IMG/VR virus record: IMGVR_UViG_3300021137_000001
Location: 124,001 to 188,000 of that record
Reading direction: 5' to 3' (one strand)
DNA from: a virus
DNA length: 64,000 nucleotides
Shown: positions 23,833 to 35,070 of the stretch, in pieces
How positions within the stretch are numbered: the stretch's first letter is position 1
Layout: each line of letters begins with the position of its first letter
Program-made: the position numbers and the translations under genes
The notes under the pieces: model-generated
Database searches by the model: none
Seen by the model: the letters and a program-made list of their open reading frames with translations, nothing else
Told to the model about the DNA's origin: nothing

Positions 23833-24234
23833 ATGGGAAGACCAAAACTAATAGAAACAGAAGAAGAACGCAGACTACGATTACGAGCTGCTTATAACCG
23901 ATGGATAGCAAAACCTGGTAATAAGGAAAAGAAATATAAATCGGATAAGAAATATTCAGCAGACGCACATAAGCGTTGGCGTCAAGCAAATAAGCATAAG
24001 ACACGATTAAAAAGTGCCAACGAACGAGCCGCAAGATTACAGAGAATCCCACCGTGGGCAGATAAAGAAGCGGTTAAAGAGTTTTATCTAAGCTGCCCTG
24101 CAGGATATCATGTTGATCATATAATTCCGTTGCGTGGTAAAATAGTAAGCGGACTACATATAGTAGAGAATATGCAATATCTTATAGCTGAAGTAAATTT
24201 AAGTAAAAGTAACAAATATGTGATATCCGCCTAA
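23833..24234 (+). CDS. HNH homing endonuclease inserted beside the tmRNA
   Basis: The C-terminal half has Y-H-V-D-H-I-I-P-L-R-G and G-L-H-x-x-E-N-M-Q-Y-L, the HNH pattern of bacterial and phage endonucleases (D-H ... N ... N/H). The N-terminal half is a very basic helical DNA-binding region. 133 residues. It lies between the tmRNA and a second copy of the tmRNA 3' pseudoknot, which suggests that the tmRNA gene was its target. Confidence 0.85.
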   Translation: MGRPKLIETEEERRLRLRAAYNRWIAKPGNKEKKYKSDKKYSADAHKRWRQANKHKTRLKSANERAARLQRIPPWADKEAVKEFYLSCPAGYHVDHIIPLRGKIVSGLHIVENMQYLIAEVNLSKSNKYVISA

Positions 24235-24244
24235 GAAACTGCTT

Positions 24245-24275
24245 CGTCCGGGGTAGCTATACCTTGTTACCAAAA
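24245..24275 (+). repeat. Second copy of the tmRNA 3' pseudoknot region
   Basis: CCGGGGTAG at 24248-24256 followed after three bases by TACC repeats CCGGGGTAG at 23750-23758 followed by TACC in the tmRNA. Both are followed by a terminator. Only the 3' portion is repeated, so this is a displaced remnant, not a second tmRNA. Confidence 0.6.
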
Positions 24276-24280
24276 CTAGT

Positions 24281-24310
24281 AGAAAGCTCACTTCGGTGGG
24301 CTTTCTTTTT
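24281..24310 (+). terminator. Rho-independent terminator
   Basis: GAAAGCTCAC pairs with GTGGGCTTTC over a TTCG tetraloop, followed by T5. It ends the HNH/tmRNA-remnant block. Confidence 0.88.
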
Positions 24311-24312
24311 GG

Positions 24313-24341
24313 TTGACATTTTAGTAAATCGAGCGTATAAT
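24313..24341 (+). promoter_or_regulatory. Sigma-70-type promoter
   Basis: TTGACA (24313-24318), 17 bases, TATAAT (24336-24341), immediately after the terminator. The leader to 24419 is long and includes TTGTAAACAATGTTTACA-like inverted repeats at about 24371-24388, a possible operator. Confidence 0.82.
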
Positions 24342-24418
24342 AGCTTTATAAGCTAAGAGAACGGCTTATTTTGTAAACAATGTTTACATAATTTTGTACA
24401 TTATACGGAGAAGTAACA

Positions 24419-25408
24419 ATGAGTAAATCTGAAGATTTAAAAATGCAACCTTTTGATCCTAGTCAAGGACGCAAAGACAAGAAAGTGTCTTTGATTCAAG
24501 TTGGACGAATGGTCCAAAAACGAGTCGGCACTATTGCAACAAACCCAAGTTTCCCATACCAAGATATATTAAAGTTTGCATGGGTGCCTGCTGAATTAGT
24601 TTATTTTAATTATGAGCGCCAACGTTGGCCTGAGCCAAAACACCAAAAGAAACTACGTGGTAAGTGGAATATTCATTGCGTAACTCCGCTTCAATGCCGT
24701 TATAGTCCTAGCGAAAATCGTTACTATGGTGCAGATGGTCAACAACACTCCACTGAGTGGATTGCGCAGTATGGAGAGCAAAGCATGGTTCCTGTATTCT
24801 ATGTTGAGAGTGAGGACGAAAATGTAGAATCGATTATGTTATTGGCACTTAATAATGATAATGAGCCGATGGCAAAATATTTTATTCACCAACAAGAAGT
24901 TATCATGGGTGAGAAAGATGCTGTTGCCCTTGAAAATTGTGTTATCGATGCTGGTTGTACTACCGGCTACAAAAAACGTACAGCAGGAGTTATTACTCAC
25001 ATCAGTGATTTAACCATGGCCCGGGATCAGTTTGGGTTAGGTGCGCTAGGACAAATTTTAAGTAAAATGCGTACATATTGGCCGACTGAAAAAATCGCCA
25101 CAGCAACTATGCTAGGCTTCCTTAAAGTTCGTGAACTTATGATATCTGCTGAATTATATACAGATGACTTATTTGAAGATGTTGTATATCAAAATTCAAA
25201 TTTCTTTGAGAGTAGTGATAGACTTCACGGCGACATTAAGGATCAATTTGAATATGAGTACCCAACAAACTACAAGGGTATGGGTGTTCGTGAAAAAATT
25301 GCAAGCGGTATCATTGATGCGTATGAATATAAGACTGGTAAAACATTAGTTGCCAAACCATTTAGCATTACGATGCCAGTAATCGATGATGAACTAAAGG
25401 CGGCATAA
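24419..25408 (+). CDS. ParB/Srx-like nuclease-fold protein
   Basis: The 329-residue protein has V-P-A-E-L-V-Y-F-N-Y-E-R-Q-R-W-P (binding-site phrase like ParB-type R-x-R) and a middle domain G-Q-Q-H-S-T-E-W-I-A resembling the DUF6551/ParB-like N-domain found in phages, followed by a helical C-terminal half. Function in phages is not settled; DNA binding or nicking is likely. It overlaps the following HNH gene by one base. Confidence 0.6.
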   Translation: MSKSEDLKMQPFDPSQGRKDKKVSLIQVGRMVQKRVGTIATNPSFPYQDILKFAWVPAELVYFNYERQRWPEPKHQKKLRGKWNIHCVTPLQCRYSPSENRYYGADGQQHSTEWIAQYGEQSMVPVFYVESEDENVESIMLLALNNDNEPMAKYFIHQQEVIMGEKDAVALENCVIDAGCTTGYKKRTAGVITHISDLTMARDQFGLGALGQILSKMRTYWPTEKIATATMLGFLKVRELMISAELYTDDLFEDVVYQNSNFFESSDRLHGDIKDQFEYEYPTNYKGMGVREKIASGIIDAYEYKTGKTLVAKPFSITMPVIDDELKAA

Positions 25409-25851
25409 TGGCAAAATTATATAATAAATATGACCCCGGCACATATCATAGCCGTACCCTTTATCGTATAGTTTGCAATACCAATGACTTACGTCCTGTT
25501 TGGGCATATAAAAATGCCAACAAATGGGGTGTAGAAAACGAACCGTTTTTAAAACTATGCGGCGAAATGTGCTCGTGTTGTGGAAGTACTTTAAACTATG
25601 GATTAGGTAAAAACAACATAGAAGATAAACTTGATATTAACACTCCTAGCACCGATCATATTGTGTCGCAGGACGAAGCTAAAAAGTTGGGTTGGTCTAA
25701 GGAACAAATACATGACATAAGCAATCTTTGGATTATATGTATGCGATGCAATTTGTTGAAAAATAATTCAACCGCAGAAGATATACATCGTTACAAGGCA
25801 ATTGTGGAAGTATTAGAACGTACTAAATTAAACAGTATATTAATTGAATAA
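25408..25851 (+). CDS. HNH endonuclease with zinc-binding cysteines
   Basis: Two C-x2-C pairs (C-S-C-C and C-M-R-C) frame T-D-H-I-V-S and N-L-W-I-I-C-x-x-C-N-x-x-K, the classic zinc-bound HNH layout. 147 residues. It is translationally coupled to the ParB-like gene, so it may be a homing endonuclease that joined this operon or a functional partner. Confidence 0.82.
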   Translation: MAKLYNKYDPGTYHSRTLYRIVCNTNDLRPVWAYKNANKWGVENEPFLKLCGEMCSCCGSTLNYGLGKNNIEDKLDINTPSTDHIVSQDEAKKLGWSKEQIHDISNLWIICMRCNLLKNNSTAEDIHRYKAIVEVLERTKLNSILIE

Positions 25852-25872
25852 AAATAAATCCACAGAAACCCA

Positions 25873-25901
25873 TTGACATAAGTAATTATCTGTAATACAC
25901 T
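25873..25901 (+). promoter_or_regulatory. Sigma-70-type promoter of groES-groEL
   Basis: TTGACA (25873-25878), 17 bases, TACACT (25896-25901). The leader to 25966 has no CIRCE-type repeat, so host HrcA control is not indicated. Confidence 0.65.
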
Positions 25902-25965
25902 ATGTATTTCGTGCCTAACTTAGGGCGGCGTACATAATTCTATTTGCTTAATAAAGGAGTAAGAA

Positions 25966-27856
<1,891 letters not shown>

Positions 27857-27876
27857 TTAGCAATATGTTATAACTA

Positions 27877-27903
27877 ATAGCACCTTCGGGTGCTATTTTT
27901 TTG
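27877..27903 (+). terminator. Rho-independent terminator after groEL
   Basis: ATAGCACC pairs with GGTGCTAT over a TTCG tetraloop, followed by a run of T. Confidence 0.92.
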
Positions 27904-27908
27904 TCTGG

Positions 27909-27916
27909 AATAAATA
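27909..27916 (+). promoter_or_regulatory. Late-type promoter of the first fibre gene
   Basis: AATAAATA, 35 bases before the ATG at 27951, in the gap after a terminator. Confidence 0.6.
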
Positions 27917-27950
27917 CTATATAATTCATTCATTTGGGGAATATGGAACC

Positions 27951-29705
27951 ATGGCAAATAGTAACTTCGTAGTACACAATGGCTTAACAGTTGGGCCACT
28001 AACAATATCAGCAGCAACAGGTGATATTACAACAACAGGTAATGTAACATTATCTGGAACAGGTAGTTTAGGCGTTAGTCAAATTGCTAAAAACGATTCG
28101 AGCATTACAATTAATGACACTGGTACTGGATCTAATGTTGTTATGAATGTAGATGGCTCACTTGCATCTACTCTTTCGGCCGTTGGATTAAATCTTACAG
28201 CATCAACAGCAAGTACTACATATACAGATGGTGCATTGGTAGTAGCAGGTGGTGTTGGTATTGGCGGTAACGTACACATACAGTCTAGTAAAATTCTACA
28301 CGTAGGACCGGATTTAATCGGTGCGTATAGTAATGTACTTGCACAATTTAATGCCAACGTTAACAGTTATAGTCAAATATTATTGCAAAATATCAGCAAT
28401 GGTACAAGTGCATCAGCAGACGTTGTAGTTGTGGCAGATACTGGTAGTGACAGTGCAAACTATGTTGATATGGGTATTAACTCGAGCAACTATTCAGATG
28501 TAGCATACACCATTGGTACTGGATTAGATGCTTACACATATTCAAATGGTGGTAATTATGCAATTGGTACACAGACATCAGGTAAAGGATTAATATTCCA
28601 CACTGGTGGTACATTAAGTGCTCAATTACGTGCTAAAATTAATGATACTGGCTTAACGGTTAATACAACAACAGCAACAAGTTCAATCTCATCTGGCGCA
28701 TTAGTAATTAACGGTGGTTGTGGTATTGCTGGTGATTTACGTCTAGGTGGTAACTTATACGTAACTAATATTATTAGTTCAAGTTCACAAACAATTACAG
28801 TTAACGACCCATTATTGTACTTGACTACAAGTGCACCATACCCATATAACTACGACATTGGTTTTTACTCTGCATTTACCGGCGGACCTGCTAACGTTTA
28901 TGTACATACTGGTTTAGTACGTAATGATGCAGATAGCTCGTGGAGTTTATTTAGTAATGTTGGTGAACCCTCTGGTGGGCAAGTAAGTTTAACAAATGCA
29001 ATATATGACCCAATTAATCACGGGGCATTAACAATCTTAGGTGCCACAGTGACTGGCACCGGTGGTACTGCAATAGTCAATGGTGGTACAAGTGGTGTTG
29101 GTAATATTGGTGCTGCAGCTGGTTTATTTAATACTGTGTATGCATCTAAACTACAAGGTACATTAACAACTGCAGCACAAACTAACGTTACTTCACTTGG
29201 TACATTATCTGCAACATTAACAACACAAATTGTTCAACCCGATGGTGATAATACTCGTACATTGGGTGCATCAGGTGTACGTTGGTCAACAATATACGGA
29301 GTAACATTTAGTGGTACATCAACTACTGCTAACTATGCCGATTTGGCAGAAAATTATCAAGCAGATGCAGAATACGCACCAGGTACAGTAGTACACTTTG
29401 GTGGTGAGTTTGAAGTTACAGCATGTGATACAGATGGTTGTACAAGTGTAGCAGGCGTAGTATCTACTAACCCAGCACATTTGATGAACACTGGTTTAGA
29501 AGGTGCTAACGTTGTTGCGGTTGCATTAAACGGTCGTGTGCCATGTCAAGTACAGGGTACTGTACATAAAGGTGACTTAATGGTATCAGCCGGTAGTGGT
29601 CGTGCTAGAGCAGAAGCTAATCCGAAAGTTGGATCAGTAATCGGTAAAGCACTGGCAAATTCAGAAGGCGACGCAGTAATTGAAGTAGTAGTTGGCGTTA
29701 GATAA
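27951..29705 (+). CDS. Tail-fibre-like protein with C-terminal YADLAE module
   Basis: 584 residues, rich in Thr, Ser, Gly, Asn and Ala with short beta repeats, typical of trimeric phage fibres. Residues about 85-395 are a close copy of a region of the next gene. The last 125 residues (from N-Y-A-D-L-A-E-N-Y) form a module shared with the proteins at 29782 and 45607; it resembles self-processing or trimerising C-terminal chaperone domains (Peptidase_G2-like) of other fibre proteins. GGGGAATATGGAACC precedes the ATG. Confidence 0.8.
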   Translation: MANSNFVVHNGLTVGPLTISAATGDITTTGNVTLSGTGSLGVSQIAKNDSSITINDTGTGSNVVMNVDGSLASTLSAVGLNLTASTASTTYTDGALVVAGGVGIGGNVHIQSSKILHVGPDLIGAYSNVLAQFNANVNSYSQILLQNISNGTSASADVVVVADTGSDSANYVDMGINSSNYSDVAYTIGTGLDAYTYSNGGNYAIGTQTSGKGLIFHTGGTLSAQLRAKINDTGLTVNTTTATSSISSGALVINGGCGIAGDLRLGGNLYVTNIISSSSQTITVNDPLLYLTTSAPYPYNYDIGFYSAFTGGPANVYVHTGLVRNDADSSWSLFSNVGEPSGGQVSLTNAIYDPINHGALTILGATVTGTGGTAIVNGGTSGVGNIGAAAGLFNTVYASKLQGTLTTAAQTNVTSLGTLSATLTTQIVQPDGDNTRTLGASGVRWSTIYGVTFSGTSTTANYADLAENYQADAEYAPGTVVHFGGEFEVTACDTDGCTSVAGVVSTNPAHLMNTGLEGANVVAVALNGRVPCQVQGTVHKGDLMVSAGSGRARAEANPKVGSVIGKALANSEGDAVIEVVVGVR

Positions 29706-29724
29706 TTAATTAGTAGTAAAACAT

Positions 29725-29750
29725 AATAGGACCTTCGGGTCCTATTTTCG
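29725..29750 (+). terminator. Rho-independent terminator
   Basis: AATAGGACC pairs with GGTCCTATT over a TTCG tetraloop; T4 follows. Confidence 0.88.
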
Positions 29751-29758
29751 TATAAATA
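29751..29758 (+). promoter_or_regulatory. T4-type late promoter of the second fibre gene
   Basis: Exact TATAAATA directly after the terminator, 23 bases before the ATG at 29782. Confidence 0.72.
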
Positions 29759-29781
29759 CTTAGAATAATACGAGAATCCAA

Positions 29782-32700
29782 ATGGCATTAACCAGACCAA
29801 AATACAGTCAGATATACGATACAGATTACAAACAAAGTGTTCGTGTGGCTACTACAGGCGACGTGGGAACTTTATTAGTAGCCGGCGGTGCGCCCAACAC
29901 AGTTGATACAGTTACATTAATATTAAATGATCGTGTTTTAGTTAAAGATCAAACTGACTCTGCACAAAATGGTATCTATCGTGTTACTGTAGTAGGAACG
30001 GGTGTCAATGGTACATGGATAAGAGATCATGATGCTGATGCTAGCGACAAAGTAACAAGTGGATTAACTACAACAGTAGCGGAAGGTGTAACAAATATTG
30101 GCAGAACTTATAAATTAACAACCTCAGATCCTATTACCCTGGGATCAACATTATTAACATTTACTAATCCATTTGCTGCAACTGCGACGGGGTCAGATAC
30201 GCAAGTATTATTTAATAATGCTACTTTATTAGCAGGTGCAACAAGTTTACATTATTTTACAGGTAATGGTGTAGTACTAGCAAGCGCCGGAGTAGTATCA
30301 ACATCAACCACAACCGGAACATTACAGGTAACTGGTGGTATTGGAGCGAGTGGTAATATTAATGCTGGTAACATTATTGGTACAACTGCTACCTTTACTA
30401 ACTATCAAGGTACATTATTAACAGCAAGTCAACCAAACATTACAACATTAGGTGGCGTTACTAGTATCGGTGCTAGCGGAACAACTACACTTACTGGTAT
30501 ATTACAAACTGCGGAACAAACCAATGTTACATCACTTGGTACACTGACAAGTTTGGCAACAGGTGCGATTACTACAACAGGCACACTAGCATTAAATGCG
30601 GCCGGTGGATTAACAACAAACCAAACTACATTTTTATTAGCAAATGCAACTGCAACTACGCTTAATATCGGCGGCGCGGCCACTACACTTAACATTGGTG
30701 CGGCAACAGGTACATTAAATCTTAATAACGCAACTACAGCGATAGCAGGTATTGCCACTGTCAGCGGCATAGTGTATGCCAACTCGGCGGTTGATAGCAC
30801 CACGTACACAGATGGTGGATTAGTGGCCAAAGGTGGTGTTGGTGTTGCAGGCAATGTACACATACAATCAACTAAAATTTTACACATCGGTCCAGACTTA
30901 ATTGGTGCGTATAGTAACGTATTAGCACAGTTCAATGCAAATGTTAACAGCTATACTCAAGTACTATTACAAAACATCAGCAGTGGCACAAGTGCATCAT
31001 CTGATTATATTTGCGTAGCAGATACTGGCACCGACAGCATAAATTATATCGATCATGGCATTAACTCGAGCAACTATTCAGATGTAGCATACACAATCGG
31101 CACTGGATTAGATGGATATTCATACACAAATGGTGGTAACTATGCAATTGGTACACAGACATCAGGTAAAGGATTAATATTCCATACTGGTGGTACATTA
31201 AGTGCTAATAAACGTGTGACAATAAACGACACTGGGCTTACTGTTAATACAGCAACAGTAGCAAGTTCAATCTCAACTGGTGCATTAGTAGTTAACGGTG
31301 GTGTTGGTGTTGCTGGGCATTTATGGATTGGCGGCAACTTATATGTAACAAACGTTATTAGTTCAAGCACTCAATCAATAAGTTCAAATGCTCCATTGCT
31401 ATATCTCGTAACGAGTGCACCATATCCATACAACTACGATCTTGGTTTTTACTCGGCATTTACCGGTGGCCCAGCCAATGTTTATGCACATACTGGTATG
31501 ATTCGTAACGATGCTGACAGTACATGGTATCTGTTTAGTAATGTAGCTGAACCCACTGGCGGACAGGTAAGTTTAACAAATGCAATATATGACCCATTAA
31601 GTATGGGTGCATTAACAATTAATGGAACATCTGTTACAGGAACTGGTGGTACAGCAATAATTAATGCTGGTACAAGTGGACAAGGTAATATTGGTACTGC
31701 ATCTGCTACATTTAATACAGTATATGCTCAAAAATTACAGGGCGTAATACAAACAGCAAGTCATCCACTTATTACAACATTGGGTGGTGTTACAAGTATC
31801 GGTGCAAGTGGCACAACAACTATCACAGGTATATTACAAACTGCGGCACAAACAAATATCACATCAGTTGGTACACTATCAGCACTTACAGTAACAGCCG
31901 CTATTACAGGTAGCGTAAGTGGTAGTGCAGCAACAGTAACAACAGCCGCTCAACCAAGCATTACTTCTGTCGGTACACTATCGGCACTTACAGTAACAGC
32001 GGCCATAGTAGGGTCAGTAACTGGTTCGGCGGCAACAGCTACTGATACAACAAATGCAGTTTATTCAGTAGCGGGCAAAAATGTCAATATTGCTGCTGAT
32101 ACCAACTTACAGACTTGGGCAGATACATTACCAAGATGTGGTCATTATGATATATCTACTACAACTGTTCAAGGTGCTTTGCCGGCCGCTTGGTGGCATA
32201 TTCAACTACAGAGACATTCAAACGATACTAGTGTCAACCTTTATCATGTTCTTACAGCAACAGGATTAACAACGGGTAGTGGAATTATATATACTAATAC
32301 TAGAGTCAATGCTTCTTGGGGTGGGTGGGTACAAGTTGTTACAACAACAGCACTAACAGCAATTACATCAGTTGGTACGTTGACTGCACTTACTGTAAGT
32401 GGTGCAATTACAGTCAATAGTGGTAGTGCTGTTACTGCTATTATCAATGGTGCTACTACAGGTGTTGGTAATATTGGTAGTTCGACTGTAACATTTAATA
32501 CTGCGTTCCTTAAAGCAACAACAGCTCAATATGCCGATTTGGCAGAAAAATACACATCAGATAACGACTATGTGCCAGGCACAGTAGTTGTGTTTGGTGG
32601 CGATAAAGAAATTACCATTAGTACAGTTAGTCATGATACTGCGGTTGCTGGCGTTATATCTTCCAATCCAGCATATCTAATGAATTCTGAACTTGATGGC

Positions 32701-32907
32701 TTACCAGTTGCATTACAAGGTCGTGTTCCGTGCTTAGTACAGGGCCCAATTAATAAAGGTGACTTAGTAGTTACAAGCGACACAGCCGGTGTAGCACAAA
32801 GATTAGACCGTGCGCAATACTTCCCGGGCTGTGTGATTGGTAAAGCACTTGAAGATATTACAGAAAATAGAATAGTTACTATCGAAGTAGTTGTTGGTAG
32901 GGTCTAA
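29782..32907 (+). CDS. Long tail-fibre protein with YADLAE C-terminal module
   Basis: 1041 residues. The N-terminal 120 residues (V-R-V-A-T-T-G-D-V-G-T, D-R-V-L-V-K-D-Q-T-D-S-A-Q-N-G-I-Y) match the repeat found in many phage tail-fibre attachment domains. The middle repeats T-S-I-G-A-S-G-T-T-T-x-T-G-I-L-Q-T and T-S-V-G-T-L-S-A-L-T-V many times, then a region copied from the first fibre gene, then a lectin-like stretch (P-R-C-G-H-Y-D, about residues 775-845) and the YADLAE module. Probable receptor-contact fibre. Confidence 0.82.
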   Translation: MALTRPKYSQIYDTDYKQSVRVATTGDVGTLLVAGGAPNTVDTVTLILNDRVLVKDQTDSAQNGIYRVTVVGTGVNGTWIRDHDADASDKVTSGLTTTVAEGVTNIGRTYKLTTSDPITLGSTLLTFTNPFAATATGSDTQVLFNNATLLAGATSLHYFTGNGVVLASAGVVSTSTTTGTLQVTGGIGASGNINAGNIIGTTATFTNYQGTLLTASQPNITTLGGVTSIGASGTTTLTGILQTAEQTNVTSLGTLTSLATGAITTTGTLALNAAGGLTTNQTTFLLANATATTLNIGGAATTLNIGAATGTLNLNNATTAIAGIATVSGIVYANSAVDSTTYTDGGLVAKGGVGVAGNVHIQSTKILHIGPDLIGAYSNVLAQFNANVNSYTQVLLQNISSGTSASSDYICVADTGTDSINYIDHGINSSNYSDVAYTIGTGLDGYSYTNGGNYAIGTQTSGKGLIFHTGGTLSANKRVTINDTGLTVNTATVASSISTGALVVNGGVGVAGHLWIGGNLYVTNVISSSTQSISSNAPLLYLVTSAPYPYNYDLGFYSAFTGGPANVYAHTGMIRNDADSTWYLFSNVAEPTGGQVSLTNAIYDPLSMGALTINGTSVTGTGGTAIINAGTSGQGNIGTASATFNTVYAQKLQGVIQTASHPLITTLGGVTSIGASGTTTITGILQTAAQTNITSVGTLSALTVTAAITGSVSGSAATVTTAAQPSITSVGTLSALTVTAAIVGSVTGSAATATDTTNAVYSVAGKNVNIAADTNLQTWADTLPRCGHYDISTTTVQGALPAAWWHIQLQRHSNDTSVNLYHVLTATGLTTGSGIIYTNTRVNASWGGWVQVVTTTALTAITSVGTLTALTVSGAITVNSGSAVTAIINGATTGVGNIGSSTVTFNTAFLKATTAQYADLAEKYTSDNDYVPGTVVVFGGDKEITISTVSHDTAVAGVISSNPAYLMNSELDGLPVALQGRVPCLVQGPINKGDLVVTSDTAGVAQRLDRAQYFPGCVIGKALEDITENRIVTIEVVVGRV

Positions 32908-32914
32908 TTATCGG

Positions 32915-32943
32915 TTGACAAGATAGCAAATTGGCTGTATAAT
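32915..32943 (+). promoter_or_regulatory. Sigma-70-type promoter of the ligase gene
   Basis: TTGACA (32915-32920), 17 bases, TATAAT (32938-32943). Confidence 0.85.
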
Positions 32944-32973
32944 ACACTTATAAATTAACAAATGGGTGTACAA

Positions 32974-34308
32974 ATGATAAACGCTATTTTAGAAGAAGTT
33001 GCAAACGAACCAAGTAAGAATGCAAAAATTGCTATCCTTACTCAGCATAAAGACAATAAAGTATTACAAGAAGTTGTTCGTTTAACCTACGACCCAACTG
33101 TAAACTTCTTCATTAAGAAAATTCCTACATACAAACAAATTGATACAACAGATATCAGTTTAACAGAAGCAATTAGTCAACTTGGTCAGTTAAGCAGCAG
33201 ACAAGTTACTGGTACTGCTGGTATTAATCATTTACAAAATATTCTAAGTAACTTACCTGAAGAAAAAGCAAAAGTAATTGCTAAAATTATTGACCGTGAC
33301 TTACGTGCGGGCTTCGGTGAGTCAACAGCAAACAAAGTATGGAAGAATTTAATTCCAGAGTTTCCATATATGCGTTGCGCACTTCCTAAAGCCGCTAAGT
33401 TAGATGAGTTTAGCTGGGTTGATGGTGTGTTTAGTCAGCTTAAAGCAGATGGTATGTTTGCCAACGTAAATCATACAGCAGATGGCGAAGTACAAATTTT
33501 AAGTCGCGCTGGTTCATTGTTTCCACAACAACACTTTGCACATTTAGTCACTGATGTACAAGCAACGTTCCCAACTAATACACAATCACATGGTGAATTG
33601 TTAATTAAACGTGATGGTGTTGTGCTTCCCAGACAGTTAGGTAACGGTATCTTAAACAAGGTACAAAAAGGTGGCGACATTGGACCAAATGACGAGATTG
33701 TTTACTTAGTTTGGGACCAAATTGCCTTAACTTCAGTCGTTTCTAAAGGTACTTACAATGTTCCGTATAAAGCTCGCTTTGCTGAATTAGCAACACAAAC
33801 ATTAACGGCAACTTGTATTACCCTAATCCCAACTGTTATTGTACATAACATGGAAGATGCACTTACACACTATCGTGAAATGCTTGCAGAAGGATTAGAA
33901 GGCACAATCATTAAAGATGCACAGGGTATTTGGAAAGATACAACAAGCAAACAACAAGTTAAAATGAAACTCGAAACAATCATTGATCTTATTATCACTG
34001 GGTTTAATGCAGGTAAAGGTAAAAATGAAGATACATTTGGTTCTATTGCTTGTCGATCAAGTGATGGCTTACTTGAAGTTAATGTAAGCGGCTTTACTGA
34101 TTCAGATAGAATCAGTATCTGGGCAAGCAAGGACGAAGTAATTGGCAAGATTATGGCAGTTAAATCTAACAGCATTATGCCACCGAGTGATAGTAATACA
34201 AGTTACTCATTATTTTTACCACGTTGCGAAGAAATTAGAGATGATAAACAAATAGCAGATGATTTACAACGTATCATCGATCAATTTGAAAGCGCAATTA
34301 AGGATTAA
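32974..34308 (+). CDS. ATP-dependent DNA ligase, T4 gp30-like
   Basis: The nucleotidyltransferase lysine is K157 in L-K-A-D-G, with downstream motifs S-R-A-G-S (motif III region), E-G-T-I-I-K-D (motif IV) and Q-V-K-M-K (motif V). The N-terminal region matches the start of T4 ligase in order and spacing, and 444 residues is close to T4's 487. It seals nicks in the phage DNA. Start 32974 fits the T4-like N-terminus better than the in-frame ATG at 32962; neither has a strong ribosome site. Confidence 0.93.
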   Translation: MINAILEEVANEPSKNAKIAILTQHKDNKVLQEVVRLTYDPTVNFFIKKIPTYKQIDTTDISLTEAISQLGQLSSRQVTGTAGINHLQNILSNLPEEKAKVIAKIIDRDLRAGFGESTANKVWKNLIPEFPYMRCALPKAAKLDEFSWVDGVFSQLKADGMFANVNHTADGEVQILSRAGSLFPQQHFAHLVTDVQATFPTNTQSHGELLIKRDGVVLPRQLGNGILNKVQKGGDIGPNDEIVYLVWDQIALTSVVSKGTYNVPYKARFAELATQTLTATCITLIPTVIVHNMEDALTHYREMLAEGLEGTIIKDAQGIWKDTTSKQQVKMKLETIIDLIITGFNAGKGKNEDTFGSIACRSSDGLLEVNVSGFTDSDRISIWASKDEVIGKIMAVKSNSIMPPSDSNTSYSLFLPRCEEIRDDKQIADDLQRIIDQFESAIKD

Positions 34309-34963
34309 TTCTTTTCATGACACCTACGTATTTTATATTCTTGTAGGTGTCAAATTCTTCTTTTGTGACACGTAATGTTAATCCTGTTACCAGATCACGT
34401 GCGCTCACCATACGACTATTAGTGCCTGAGACTTTATTCTTACATAGGTCTGATTGAGTTTTACCATACATTCCATTACCTTCTCCTGTACGTTGATCTG
34501 AGAATTTAGCACAAACAATATCACTGTGCTTTTTGCCCAACATACCACGGGGATGATTCAGTTGGCGCACTTCTTTAAGATGTTGTTTGGTTTCAATTGA
34601 ATGTTTCTTTCCTAGCATTCCTCGAGGATGTGGTATAGTTGCCATTTGTGCTTTGCGTATAATAGATATCTTTTTCTTTGTTTCATTGGACATTACATAA
34701 CCAGAGTTACCTTCGCCACCGTCTGTTAAATTACGTAATATGCCAGTACCATTACTTTTACGCCCATACAGCGCAATAAGTTTCTTTTCAAATAAGTGTG
34801 CTTCGTACTCGAAAAGTTTGTGTGCTATTATTTGTATAAGGTCTTTATTCTTCGGAGGAATATGATTCTTACCCTTTGACCACGCACGTTTTCCTTTGCC
34901 TTTGCCAATATAATATGGAGTTAAATCTTCTCTGAGGTATGCGTAAACGTAATAAATAGACAT
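34298..34963 (-). CDS. GIY-YIG homing endonuclease with NUMOD3 repeats
   Basis: Y-V-Y-A-Y-L ... Y-Y-I-G-K-G is the GIY-YIG core, followed by R-A-W-S-K-G-K, E-K-K-L-I-A-L-Y-G-R and repeated H-P-R-G-M-L-G-K-K-H-S modules. About 221 residues from Met 34963. It overlaps the ligase 3' end by 11 bases on the opposite strand. The leader CTCTAACATT ... CAGCATG is shared with the GIY-YIG gene at 18571. Confidence 0.9.
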   Translation of the reverse strand: MSIYYVYAYLREDLTPYYIGKGKGKRAWSKGKNHIPPKNKDLIQIIAHKLFEYEAHLFEKKLIALYGRKSNGTGILRNLTDGGEGNSGYVMSNETKKKISIIRKAQMATIPHPRGMLGKKHSIETKQHLKEVRQLNHPRGMLGKKHSDIVCAKFSDQRTGEGNGMYGKTQSDLCKNKVSGTNSRMVSARDLVTGLTLRVTKEEFDTYKNIKYVGVMKRINP

Positions 34964-35023
34964 GCTGGCATTGTTCCATAATGTTAGAGCTAGTGGATAC
35001 TTCAATATCGCGACTAGCACTTT

Positions 35024-35031
35024 TATTTATC
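35024..35031 (-). promoter_or_regulatory. Late-type promoter, minus strand
   Basis: GATAAATA on the minus strand, 60 bases before the GIY-YIG start at 34963. Confidence 0.5.
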
Positions 35032-35041
35032 TAATCTCCGA

Positions 35042-35070
35042 TTGACTTCTCCACAAATTCATAGTATAAT
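35042..35070 (+). promoter_or_regulatory. Sigma-70-type promoter
   Basis: TTGACT (35042-35047), 17 bases, TATAAT (35065-35070). Confidence 0.8.

Noticed and set aside
24234-24310. A second complete tmRNA gene
   Set aside because: Just the 3' pseudoknot and a terminator are repeated; acceptor and tag parts are missing.
30429-30935. Long open frame on the minus strand opposite a fibre gene
   Set aside because: Composition mirrors the repeat codons of the plus-strand fibre; no ribosome site or promoter. The same applies to minus frames at 46383-46928 and 48392-49057.
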